Positions 51,801-60,629 of a DNA stretch of 64,000 nt are shown here, piece by piece (position 1 is the stretch's first letter; each line of letters begins with the position of its first letter). The DNA is taken from the NCBI GenBank assembly GCA_003161435.1, contig PMOS01000012.1, positions 62,001 through 126,000 of the forward strand, in the 5' to 3' direction. The position numbers were made by a program, and so were the translations under genes. Source of the DNA: Vulcanimicrobiota bacterium. GTDB lineage: Bacteria > Vulcanimicrobiota > Vulcanimicrobiia > Vulcanimicrobiales > Vulcanimicrobiaceae. The notes under the pieces are model-generated. The model had not been told where the DNA came from and did no database searches. It saw nothing but the letters and a program-made list of their open reading frames with translations.

Positions 51801-54080
51801 CTAGCTGTTCGCGGCCGAGCTCGGTCGAGCGGGCTTCGGCGCCCGGTTCGCCGCCGTGCCGGGGATCCGGCGCCGTTCCGGGCCGCTCGCGATGACGCGT
51901 TCGCTCGACGGGTTCGCGACATCGCGGAGTGCGACTGAAAACGCGAGCGGGACGCGGCTCGCCACCAGCGCGCCCGCAGCCGAGGCCGACAGCGGGCGCG
52001 CAAACAGGAAACCTTGCGCGTACTCGCACGAAAGCTCCTGAAGCGCCCTGAGCTCTTCGACCGCTTCAACGCCTTCGGCGACGACGGTCAACCGCAGGTT
52101 GTGGGCCAGCGACACGATGGCGCGCACCATCTCGCCCCGCTCCTTGTTCGCCTGCATCCCGGAGATGAACGAACGGTCGATCTTGACCGCGCTCACCGGC
52201 AGCATGCGCAGGTAACTCAGCGACGAGTATCCCGTTCCGAAATCGTCGATGTGAATATCGACCTGCAGCGCACGCAGTTCGGCCAGGACCGAGGCCACGG
52301 TTTCCGAGCGTTCCATCATCGTGCTCTCGGTGATCTCGAGGTTGAGCGAGCTGGCCGCGACGTGCGATTCGGCCAAGCTGCGCTGCACGCGCTGGCAGAG
52401 GTCGTTGTGGCTGAACTGCTTGGCCGACAAGTTGACGCTCATCGTCAGCGGGACCGCGTCGAGCGCGTCGGCTTGCCACGCGCGCAGCTGCGCGCAGGCA
52501 GTCCGCAGCACCCATTGGTCGATCGGCACGATCAAACCGGTCTGTTCCGCGGTCTGAATGAACTCCGCGGGCTGCAAGATGCCGCGCGTTGGATGCTTCC
52601 AGCGCACGAGCGCTTCGAAACCGACCAAGCGCAGATCGCCGAGTGCGACGATCGGCTGGTATTCGAGAAACAGCTCGTCGCGTTCAACGGCGTGTCGGAG
52701 ATCGCTTTCGACCGCGTGGCGAGAGACGACGCTGGCGCGCATCCGGTCGTCGAAGATGACCGTATTTGCACGACCAAGGGCCTTCGCTTCGTACATTGCG
52801 ATGTCGGCGTCGCGCAGGATGTCTTCGGAACGGTCGTACGCATCCGTGCCGAGCGCAACGCCGATGCTGGTGGTCGCCCGCGCTTCGTGCATCTCGACGT
52901 GGATCGGCGGCTCCATCGCGGCGTGGATGCGGTCGGTCAGGCCGATGATCTCTTTCGTCGACGCGATGGAACTGACCAACACGGTGAACTCGTCGCCGCC
53001 GATCCGCGCGACGACGTCCTCGGGCCGTACGCACGCTCGCAAGCGCTGGCCGATTTGGGTGAGCAGCTGATCGGCGAGGACGTGTCCGAGTCCGTCGTTG
53101 ATCGTCTTGAACTGGTCCAGGTCGAGGAAGAGCACGGCGAACCTCGAGCCGGCGTGCCGTTTCGTATGCGCGATCGTCCGCTGCAGGTGCTCCACGAACA
53201 GCGCCCGATTCGGCAAGCCGGTCAGCTCGTCGTAGAACGCCTGTTTGCGCATCGTCTTCTCGTTCGCCCGCGACTCCGTGACGTCGTGGGCGGTCACTGA
53301 GAAACCCTGCGCAGCGCCGAGTGAACCTGCCTTGAGCAGCGTGATGCGGCGGCGGGCGATGAAGCGGCTTCCGTCGCCGCGCAGCTGCCAGCGCTCGTTC
53401 TCGACCTGTCCGAGTTCGGCGGCCCGCCGCAGCTCGACTTCGGGGAGGCCGCGAGCGGTGTCGCCGGCGGTGAAGAGCTTCGAGAACGGCGCGCCGATGA
53501 TCTCCGCGTGCCGGTACCGGAAGATCTGCTCGGCGCCGGAGTTCCACAGCGTGATCAAACCGTCGGGTCCGATCGAGAACATCGCGTAGTGGTCCACGCT
53601 CTCGACCAGCAACCGAAAACGCTCCTCGCTCTGGCGCAGCGCGATCGCCGCCTCGTAACGCTCGGTGCTGTCGCGCACGATCTTGGTGAAGCCGTGGCGG
53701 CGCCCTTCGCCGTCGATCAGCGGTTGCACCGTGTTGGTGCCCCAGAAGCGCGTACCGTCCTTGCGCATGTGCCAGCAATCCCGATCGAGACGTCCGCGCT
53801 CGATCGCGATGCGCATCTCAGCGTCGGGAATACCCGCGGCTCGGTCCTCGGCCGTGAAGATGAGCCCGAAGTCGGCGCCGATGACCTCGCTGCGAGAGTA
53901 TCCGAACGCGTGCTCCGCACCGGGATTCCACGTCGCGATCCGGCCCTCCGACGTCGTCGTGAAGATGGCGAATTCGGTCACGCTGTCGCAGACGAAGCGC
54001 GAGAGCGCCTCGGCTTCGTCTCGAGAGGCTCGGGATGCAGTCGAAACCGCGATGCGGCGGCCTTTACGGTCGGACGTCAC
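51801..54080 (-). CDS. PAS-PAS-GGDEF-EAL protein
   Basis: About 759 residues from GTG 54080 (an in-frame ATG exists at 54152). There are no membrane helices. PAS1 is at about 30-145 (FVCDSVTEFAIFTTTSEGRI, then WNPGAEHAFGYSRSEVIG) and PAS2 at about 150-270 (WNSGAEQIFRYRHAEIIGAP). GGDEF is at 361-365 with I-site RPED just before, and EAL at 489-491 with SVNLSAKQFS, EITESTM, IDDFGTGYSS, VKIDRSF and AEGVEA. It is a soluble c-di-GMP enzyme with all motifs. It lies 99 bases downstream of kaiB on the same strand and could be its output. Confidence 0.93.
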   Translation of the reverse strand: MTSDRKGRRIAVSTASRASRDEAEALSRFVCDSVTEFAIFTTTSEGRIATWNPGAEHAFGYSRSEVIGADFGLIFTAEDRAAGIPDAEMRIAIERGRLDRDCWHMRKDGTRFWGTNTVQPLIDGEGRRHGFTKIVRDSTERYEAAIALRQSEERFRLLVESVDHYAMFSIGPDGLITLWNSGAEQIFRYRHAEIIGAPFSKLFTAGDTARGLPEVELRRAAELGQVENERWQLRGDGSRFIARRRITLLKAGSLGAAQGFSVTAHDVTESRANEKTMRKQAFYDELTGLPNRALFVEHLQRTIAHTKRHAGSRFAVLFLDLDQFKTINDGLGHVLADQLLTQIGQRLRACVRPEDVVARIGGDEFTVLVSSIASTKEIIGLTDRIHAAMEPPIHVEMHEARATTSIGVALGTDAYDRSEDILRDADIAMYEAKALGRANTVIFDDRMRASVVSRHAVESDLRHAVERDELFLEYQPIVALGDLRLVGFEALVRWKHPTRGILQPAEFIQTAEQTGLIVPIDQWVLRTACAQLRAWQADALDAVPLTMSVNLSAKQFSHNDLCQRVQRSLAESHVAASSLNLEITESTMMERSETVASVLAELRALQVDIHIDDFGTGYSSLSYLRMLPVSAVKIDRSFISGMQANKERGEMVRAIVSLAHNLRLTVVAEGVEAVEELRALQELSCEYAQGFLFARPLSASAAGALVASRVPLAFSVALRDVANPSSERVIASGPERRRIPGTAANRAPKPARPSSAANS

Positions 54081-54179
54081 GGTTCCAAATCGACGGCGCG
54101 CACGACCTAACACTACCCCACGCCTGCGCCGTGCCGCGTCCCAAAACTGCACACTTTGCGACGCTTGTGAGGCGCGCCG

Positions 54180-54473
54180 CTAGCGTGGAAGCGTTTGCAG
54201 AAAGTAGTGGAGCTGACTTGCCTCGCTCAAGTCGCCGATCAGCCGGCGCGCGCACGACGGCGCCACCAGCGTGGGCGTGACGAGCACCCGGCTGTTCAGC
54301 GCCCGTTCCGGAAACTCGAACACGTTGACGATCTCGAACGCGAAGTAACCGGTTTCGAACCTCTCAAGGGCAAGCTGCAGGTTGCCCTGCGCGCTTATGG
54401 AGCTCGGGTTGTCGCCTGCGACGAATAAGTAGAGCGGTAAGCCCGGCGTGCCGCCCGGTGTGGCATCCGTCAT
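54180..54473 (-). CDS. kaiB: Circadian-clock-type protein KaiB
   Basis: 97 residues of thioredoxin-like KaiB: LYLFVAGDNPSSISAQGNLQ, FEIVNVFEFPERALNSRVLV, TPTLVAPSCARRLIGDLSE. The strand LYxFVAG, the cis-Pro TPTL and the RRxIGDLS block are diagnostic. In cyanobacteria KaiB binds the CI ring of KaiC after a fold switch. It overlaps the kaiC stop by ATGA. Confidence 0.93.
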   Translation of the reverse strand: MTDATPGGTPGLPLYLFVAGDNPSSISAQGNLQLALERFETGYFAFEIVNVFEFPERALNSRVLVTPTLVAPSCARRLIGDLSEASQLHYFLQTLPR

Positions 54474-56182
54474 CGCTCCAACTCCGCCACCCCGCTGAGA
54501 ATGTCGGCCGGGTCGCCGAATCGCGACAGCCGGACGGCCGCCGCGTCGGCGCTCCTGACGTTGCTGCGCACCGCGGTGCGCTTCACGAGGGCGGCGCGGT
54601 GATCGTCGATTTGGGCGAGCCGGCGCCGGAACTCGGCGACGTTCTGGCTCAAGGTCGCGCGCTCTTCGTCGAGCGTTCGCAACTCGACCCTACGCTGTTC
54701 TTCGTCCTGTTCGCTCTCGATGAGCATTTCTTGCTCGCGGCGCAAGCGCGCGGTGCCGAGCAAGACGTTTCCGCCGCTGGAGTACACGTCGGCCAGCGCC
54801 ACGCCTTCGTTGCTCAAGAACACCTCGCGCATCTGATTCGAATGTGCCGTGCCGCGCGCCTTGACGACGGTCAGCGTGCGGTTCCGCTCGCCGTGCTGCG
54901 CCGCGTAGCTCAGGTGAATCCAGGTGTCGGCGACGGCCGAAACCCGCATCACCGTGCTCTCGATCTCACCCTCGCGCGACTCGGAAACTGCGGTGAAGAT
55001 CGCGGTGATGCTGCGCGCCTTGAACAACACGACGAGCCGTTCGGTGACGACCTCGGCCATGTCCAGGCCGCCCGACTTGATCAGGGCGGAAACCGGATCG
55101 ATGACGACGCGCGTCGGGCGATGCGCGTCGATGAGCGCTTCGATCGCCAGGGAGTGTTCGTCGCCGATGGCGGCCCCGGCAGCGAACGACTCGGCGCACA
55201 GCAGTCCCGAGTCTTTGAAGGACTGGAGCTCGATGCCGAGCGACCGTGCGTCGTAGATCATCTGCTCGGCCGGCTCGTCGAAACCGACGAACAACACCCG
55301 CTCGCCGGCCTCACAGCCGGCCCAAAGAAACTTTGCGCCGAACGTCGTCTTCGACGTTCCCGGCAGTCCTGAGATCAGCGTCGTGGTCCCCATGCGATAA
55401 CCGCCCTCGAGCATGCGGTCCAACCGCTCGACGCCCGTCGAAAGGCGCGTCTCCAGAGTCTTCGTCTGGCCGATCCGGGTGCGAATCGGCAGGCTCAGCA
55501 CCTTGAGGCCGTCGGTCGAGATCGTGTACGGATGGTCGCCGGCGAGAAAGCTCGCGCCGCGCAGCTTCACGACGCGCAAGGTCCGGCGGAGCAGCTCCCC
55601 CACCATCGTCGAGCGCAGCTGTAAAACGCCGTCGGCGGCAAAGTCGGTGAACCCGAAGCGCTCGGGGACTCCGGAGACGCCGTCGTCTGACTTCATCGTG
55701 AGCAAGGCCGTGACGCCTGACTCCTGAAGCCAGCTCAACACGCGCAAAATCTCGCGGCGCCGGTTCGCATCGTTGCGGCCCAGGGAGAACACCGCATCGA
55801 GGCCGTCGAGCGCGAGCCGCTTGATACCGAGCCTGACCACGAGCGAAGAGACGACCGCGATGAGCCCGCCCAGATCGAACGTCCCGCTCTCGATCGCGTC
55901 CTCCGGCAGGCGGCCGTCCACGATGTGAACGCTCTTTCCGACGACGTCGTCGAGCGATAGCGACATCCCGCGAAAGTTGACCTGCAGCGCGCTCGGCGAC
56001 TCTTCGAAGGAGATCATCAGCCCGGGTTCGCCGTGCTCCGTCGCACCGGCGACGAGATACTGCAACGCCAGGACCGTCTTGCCGCTGCCGGGGGCGCCGG
56101 CTACGACCGTCGTGCGGCCCGCCGGAAACCCGCCGCACAGCACCGCATCCAGGCCCGATACGCCGGTTGCGCTCTTCAACAT
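54470..56182 (-). CDS. kaiC: KaiC-family ATPase/kinase, double RecA domain
   Basis: 570 residues. CI domain: Walker A GAPGSGKT (29-36), catalytic Glu60-Glu61, Walker B Asp126. CII domain: Walker A GLPGTSKT (272-279) and Asp302-Glu303 where KaiC has Glu-Glu. Aligning VSAVADT (414-420) with the KaiC autophosphorylation stretch keeps Ser415 (S431) but puts Ala416 in place of T432; Thr410 matches T426. The C-terminus (480-570) is a charged coiled coil rather than a KaiA-binding tail, and no kaiA is present. It starts 37 bases past an upstream GGDEF-EAL gene. Confidence 0.93.
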   Translation of the reverse strand: MLKSATGVSGLDAVLCGGFPAGRTTVVAGAPGSGKTVLALQYLVAGATEHGEPGLMISFEESPSALQVNFRGMSLSLDDVVGKSVHIVDGRLPEDAIESGTFDLGGLIAVVSSLVVRLGIKRLALDGLDAVFSLGRNDANRRREILRVLSWLQESGVTALLTMKSDDGVSGVPERFGFTDFAADGVLQLRSTMVGELLRRTLRVVKLRGASFLAGDHPYTISTDGLKVLSLPIRTRIGQTKTLETRLSTGVERLDRMLEGGYRMGTTTLISGLPGTSKTTFGAKFLWAGCEAGERVLFVGFDEPAEQMIYDARSLGIELQSFKDSGLLCAESFAAGAAIGDEHSLAIEALIDAHRPTRVVIDPVSALIKSGGLDMAEVVTERLVVLFKARSITAIFTAVSESREGEIESTVMRVSAVADTWIHLSYAAQHGERNRTLTVVKARGTAHSNQMREVFLSNEGVALADVYSSGGNVLLGTARLRREQEMLIESEQDEEQRRVELRTLDEERATLSQNVAEFRRRLAQIDDHRAALVKRTAVRSNVRSADAAAVRLSRFGDPADILSGVAELER

Positions 56183-56219
56183 GAGGTCTGTCCCTTCGGT
56201 GCGCCGGTTCGCCGGCGGG

Positions 56220-59012
56220 TCATACGACGATCGCTTGATCGTGAAGTGAGATGAGCAGGTCGAAGAATTCGATCGGGCGCGAGACGAGGAAACCTTGGCC
56301 GGATCTGCAGCCGTGACTCAACAGCCAGCCCGCCTGTTGCTCCGTCTCGATCCCTTCGGCTAGCGTCGCCAAACCGAAACGCTCGGCCATGCGCAGCAAC
56401 ATCTCGCACAGCGCCGCGTCTTTCTCGTCCCCCGGTAAGCCGTCGACGAACGACTTGTCGATCTTGATCAGATCGACCGACAGGCGCTTGAGGTACGACA
56501 GCGACGAGTAGCCCGTGCCGAAATCGTCGATTGCCACACGCAAGCCCCAACTCCGGAACAGGGTCAAGGTGTGCATCGACCGCTCGACGTTTTGCATCGC
56601 GGCCGTCTCCGTAAGTTCCATCCCCAGCTTCGTCGACAACCCCGGGTTCGCGCGCAGCGTCTGCCGTATCGTTTCGATGAACGAAAAATCGCTGAGCAGC
56701 TGCGGCGCGATGTTGAAATAGCAGATGAAGTCCGCGGGGAGATCTGCGCTCTGAATGTCCCGGACGACTCGCTCGAACACCCAGCGTGAGAGCGGGCTCA
56801 TCAAGCCGCTGCGCTCGGCAAACGGGATGAACTCCGACGGCGGCAATCGGCCCCGCGTCGGATGGTCCCATCGAACCAGCGCTTCAGCGCCGACGATGGT
56901 ACGGGTCGCCAAGTCGAACGTCGGCTGATACACCAGTGCGAGTTGATCGGCGGCGATCGCCGCGGATAGGTCGATGGAGCGGACCAGCCGCTCCGCGAGA
57001 ATCGCCTCCATCGGCGCATCGAACAACATCAGGCTCGCCGGTCCGTGCGACTTGGCGACGTCGAGCGCGACGGCCGCCCGGCGCATGAGATCGTCGGCGC
57101 TCACCCCACCGCCGTACGACGGAGCCACCCCGAACGTCGCGGTCACGTCGAACGCGCGCGTACCGTCGCGATCGGCGGTGTGAAACGGCGTGCGAAATCG
57201 CTGCATGTACCGATCGAGTGCCGCGGTGACGGACCCCTCGTTGCCGGTCTGCCGCAGCAGGATACCGAACTCGTCGCCGCTTAGGCGCGCGACGAGGTCG
57301 CGGTCGTCGACGCCGCTCAGCGTCGCGGCGATCGCGACCAGCACCTCGTCCCCAATCTCGTGACCTTCGACTTCGTTGAGCTGCCGGAAATCGTCGATAT
57401 CGGCGATGGCGACGGCAAACGGCGTACCGCGCGCGGCTTCGAGACGGAGCGCGTCGCGGAATTGAAGCCGCGTTTCCAAACCGGTGAGCGCGTCGTGGCT
57501 GTTCTGAAAGTGCAGGCGCTCCACTTGTTCCTGCTGCGCGAAACGGTTGGAAAGGAACGAGGCGACCAGATCGACGTAGGCCACGTCGTCCTCACCGTAG
57601 GGTTCGTCCGTCATCCGTTCGGGCGAAGCGAACAGGACGAAGTGGGTGTTGAGGCCGATCTGTAGCGGCGCTCCGATCAGGCTGTACCATCCGATGCCGA
57701 CCGCGATGCCGTACTCAGAGCGCGGCTCTTCGGCCAAATCGTCCCACGCCTGCGTGCGGCCGGTGGCGAGCAGCAGGCTCTGCATCGTGTTCTCGATCGG
57801 AAACGTCGCTCCGGGATACACCCGCCCCGTCGCCTCGCTCGGCCCCACCCAAGAGGTCGCGTCGACCACGATCGTCGTTTGTTCCAAATGGCTGAGCAAA
57901 CCGAAGATCGGCCTGTTACCGCGAATCGCGGCGGTCGCGATCCGGAGAATTTCCTGATAGCGTGAGCGGTCGTCGGAGATCGTGTCGGTAGCTGCGATGC
58001 GCCACAGCGCTTGGATACGATCGGCACGTTTCATCGACTCGCTCTCGGCACGGGTGAGAGCGATCTCGGTTTCACCGAGCTTCTTCGTCGTGCCGGCAAG
58101 AGCGCGCGTCGCCGACGCCAGGACGAACGTCGTGGCGGCAAGCTGCAGGAAGCGCGCGACGTAGAACGCGGCGGTGTATCGCTGCGGGAACAGCAGGTAG
58201 AGCGTGATCTCGGCGGTCTGGACGATCAGCGCCAGCGTCAAGGCGCGGTCGACCTCGATCGGCTTCGCGATGCGCGTCGTGGCGACGGCCGCGGAGCCGC
58301 ACAGGATGAGCAGCGCGAAACCGGCGCCGGTCGTCCGCAAGCCCCCTAATGTCGTACCGACGGCGAGCTGCGGAAGGAAGTCGACCAGCCACAACGCCAG
58401 TGCCAAGCCCACGGCGACAACGACGCACATCACCACGACCGCACGTCCAGCGAAGGCCGTCGTCACGCGTTGCTCGGCACGCCGACCAGTCCGCAGCGAA
58501 ACGTAGGCGAGTGCACCGGCCCCGGCGACGGCGTGCCAGAAGACGTAGAGCCAGATCCCGGCCTGGGCGCTTCTCGCCCAGATCGGCGGCGTGTCCGGTA
58601 GCAACGGGAGCACCAGCATCGCGAACAGCGTGAAGATGCCGACGGCCCCGAACGTCAGCCCAAGGACGAAGCTCGAACGCCGCGGCGCCGCCGCGTTCGC
58701 GCCGACGAACAGAACTGCAGCGGTCGCGAGGTTAGCCAAGACCGCCACGAAATACGCCGCGGGGACCAGCGACGAAAGCGCGGCATGCGGTAGGTTTGCG
58801 AACGCTATGCCGGCGAGCGCGACACCATAGAGCGCGACGAGCGCGGCCCAGCTCGCGAACCCCGGGATGTTCCAAGCGGGATACGCGGCCGAACCGCTAT
58901 TCCGAGAGGAATCGCCTCGAACGACTCGACGCAGCGCGGTACGAGAGCGTCGAAAAATATCTTCGACACGGAAGAGAGCCAACTGATCCCCATCGGACCC
59001 GCGTCCACCCAC
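56220..59012 (-). CDS. Membrane sensor-GAF-GGDEF-EAL protein
   Basis: About 930 residues from GTG 59012 (start uncertain). Seven to eight TM helices cover about 50-300 in a MASE-like arrangement, then a coiled coil, a GAF-like domain (about 330-500: RGNRPIFGLLSHLEQTTIVV, then GIGWYSLIGAPLQIG), a degenerate GGDEF (SGDEF at 578-582, no I-site: DDRD) and an EAL domain (710-712) with FNIAPQ, ELTETA, IDDFGTGYSS, IKIDKSF and AEGIETE. The EAL part looks active, so a phosphodiesterase with regulatory SGDEF is likely. It is upstream of kaiC and co-directional. Confidence 0.9.
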   Translation of the reverse strand: MGGRGSDGDQLALFRVEDIFRRSRTALRRVVRGDSSRNSGSAAYPAWNIPGFASWAALVALYGVALAGIAFANLPHAALSSLVPAAYFVAVLANLATAAVLFVGANAAAPRRSSFVLGLTFGAVGIFTLFAMLVLPLLPDTPPIWARSAQAGIWLYVFWHAVAGAGALAYVSLRTGRRAEQRVTTAFAGRAVVVMCVVVAVGLALALWLVDFLPQLAVGTTLGGLRTTGAGFALLILCGSAAVATTRIAKPIEVDRALTLALIVQTAEITLYLLFPQRYTAAFYVARFLQLAATTFVLASATRALAGTTKKLGETEIALTRAESESMKRADRIQALWRIAATDTISDDRSRYQEILRIATAAIRGNRPIFGLLSHLEQTTIVVDATSWVGPSEATGRVYPGATFPIENTMQSLLLATGRTQAWDDLAEEPRSEYGIAVGIGWYSLIGAPLQIGLNTHFVLFASPERMTDEPYGEDDVAYVDLVASFLSNRFAQQEQVERLHFQNSHDALTGLETRLQFRDALRLEAARGTPFAVAIADIDDFRQLNEVEGHEIGDEVLVAIAATLSGVDDRDLVARLSGDEFGILLRQTGNEGSVTAALDRYMQRFRTPFHTADRDGTRAFDVTATFGVAPSYGGGVSADDLMRRAAVALDVAKSHGPASLMLFDAPMEAILAERLVRSIDLSAAIAADQLALVYQPTFDLATRTIVGAEALVRWDHPTRGRLPPSEFIPFAERSGLMSPLSRWVFERVVRDIQSADLPADFICYFNIAPQLLSDFSFIETIRQTLRANPGLSTKLGMELTETAAMQNVERSMHTLTLFRSWGLRVAIDDFGTGYSSLSYLKRLSVDLIKIDKSFVDGLPGDEKDAALCEMLLRMAERFGLATLAEGIETEQQAGWLLSHGCRSGQGFLVSRPIEFFDLLISLHDQAIVV

Positions 59013-59202
59013 GCGTTAGTCGACGGTATGCCGCCTCAATGCCGTCCGGCGTAGTATACCCGAAACGACAGCGGCCGCACGTGTTCAAAACGACACACCG
59101 CTCAGCAGTTGCAGGTCGCCGTCCGGTCGGCGTAGACTCAATGGACAGACTGGTGTGGAGTCTTCGTATGGAAGCTTTTGATTCAGCATCGAGCGCGACG
59201 AC

Positions 59203-59847
59203 ATGAAGGACCCTAATCGTCCGGACCCGTTGGCCGACGAGCTGGTCCCCCAGCCGCCGCGCCAGGAGCGCAGTCGCCGCGCCCACGATGCGCTGGTCGG
59301 TGCGGCTCTTTCACGATTCGCTGAAACCGGTTACGAAGCGACCAGCATCGACGACATCGCGACGCAGGCGGGCGTCGCGGTGGGTGCATTCTATTTGCAC
59401 TTTCGCTCGAAGCGGCAGGTGTTGCTCGTCCTCCTCGAACGTTTGCTTCAGGAGCTCGAATTCCGGCCGGTCCTTGCGCCGGACGCCGATGCGGCGACGA
59501 TCATCGCGCGCCTTCGGTATTACTTTCGCAAGGAGTTGAACTATGCGGGGGTCTACCGCGCCTGGCGCGAGGCGGCACTGAGAGACGCGTCCCTGGCTGC
59601 GCTCGATGCCCGGCTCGAGGCCTGGGCGACCGCGAGGGCCGCGCAGTTGCTCAACGCTGCGGCGGCGCGTCCGGGCGCGCGCGCGAACGTCGACACGCCC
59701 ACGCTGGCTCGGATGTTGAGCGTGATCTTCTGGCGGTCACTCGACGCTCCCGCCGCCGATCGCGACGCCTTGGCCGGTACGGTCGCGGCGGTCGTTACGC
59801 ACGCGGTGTTCGAGGACGCGGCGGGCGTCGACGCCGTATCTCGCTAG
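59203..59847 (+). CDS. TetR-family transcriptional regulator
   Basis: 214 residues. The TetR HTH is at about 22-68 (ALVGAALSRFAETGYEATSI, then DDIATQAGVAVGAFYLHFRS), followed by a helical ligand-binding/dimer domain. It is divergent from the MASE-GAF-GGDEF-EAL gene with about 190 bases between, so it may control itself and possibly that gene. It converges on the Crp/Fnr gene with overlapping TAG stops. Confidence 0.92.
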   Translation: MKDPNRPDPLADELVPQPPRQERSRRAHDALVGAALSRFAETGYEATSIDDIATQAGVAVGAFYLHFRSKRQVLLVLLERLLQELEFRPVLAPDADAATIIARLRYYFRKELNYAGVYRAWREAALRDASLAALDARLEAWATARAAQLLNAAAARPGARANVDTPTLARMLSVIFWRSLDAPAADRDALAGTVAAVVTHAVFEDAAGVDAVSR

Positions 59848-60506
59848 TCGTGCAGGACGACGTTCAGCAGCGAGCTGTGGACGTGCAAACCTTGCAAGCC
59901 GCCGTCGTAATCGATGAGGCCGAGACGGCGGAACTTGTTCATGAAGAAGCTCACTCGCGAGCGCGTCGTCCCGACCATATCGGCGAGGGTTTGTTGACTG
60001 ATCTTGGCGATCACCGGCTCGGGCAGCGACTCTTTCCCGAAGTTCGCCAGCAGCAGTAGCACGCGGGCCAAGCGCTTCTCGCACGAGTTGAAGAGCTGAT
60101 CGGTCAAATCTTCTTCGATTCGAATATTTCGCGAGAGCAGATGCGCGATGAACCCCTCCGCAAACGCCGGGCGATCGTGGAGCAGCCGGATCATCGCCGT
60201 CTTTTCGATCCGCACGACGGAGCACACTGCGATCGACGTCGCCGTCATCATCCGGACAGCCTGGCCTGCGAGGCATCCTTCGCCAAAGTATTCGTCGCTG
60301 CCCAGAATCGCGAGCACGGCTTCTTTTCCCCGCGGCGAAAGCAGCGACACCTTGATCCGGCCGCGCTGAAGGAAAAACACTGAATCGGCGGGCTCACCCT
60401 GAGCGAAGACGATCTGACGCGACGCATACGTTCGAATCGATCGTCCCTCGCCTACTTCTTCGAGGATGTGCTTCGCGTCGAAAACCTGCGGCACAAGTTG
60501 CGCCAT
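59844..60506 (-). CDS. Crp/Fnr-family transcriptional regulator
   Basis: 220 residues from ATG 60506. The cyclic-nucleotide-binding fold has RQIVFAQGEPADSVFFLQRG and GKEAVLAILGSDEYFGEGCL. The cAMP-contacting R-x-A is replaced by QAVRMMTATS, so the ligand is uncertain. The winged helix is SQQTLADMVGTTRSRVSFFM. There is no N-terminal Cys cluster, so it is not an Fnr O2 sensor. Promoter-region inverted repeats lie upstream at about 60583. Confidence 0.92.
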   Translation of the reverse strand: MAQLVPQVFDAKHILEEVGEGRSIRTYASRQIVFAQGEPADSVFFLQRGRIKVSLLSPRGKEAVLAILGSDEYFGEGCLAGQAVRMMTATSIAVCSVVRIEKTAMIRLLHDRPAFAEGFIAHLLSRNIRIEEDLTDQLFNSCEKRLARVLLLLANFGKESLPEPVIAKISQQTLADMVGTTRSRVSFFMNKFRRLGLIDYDGGLQGLHVHSSLLNVVLHD

Positions 60507-60582
60507 GGGAACCCCCAAGCGCACGAGGTCGGACCCGGCCGCACTCGTGCTCCCTTGTACCATACCACGACCAACGGCATTT

Positions 60583-60595
60583 CGGTACGTTACCG
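60583..60595. promoter_or_regulatory. Short inverted repeat in AT-rich leader upstream of the Crp/Fnr gene
   Basis: CGGTA-CGT-TACCG lies in an AT-rich patch about 80 bases upstream of the Crp/Fnr start. It could be an autoregulatory operator. It does not match the classic TTGAT/ATCAA Fnr box. Confidence 0.35.
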
Positions 60596-60629
60596 TACGA
60601 AAAAAATCGCTAATAACATGAATCGATAT

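Noticed and set aside
59844-60506. Fnr-type oxygen sensor
   Set aside because: No N-terminal cysteine cluster for an iron-sulphur centre is present.
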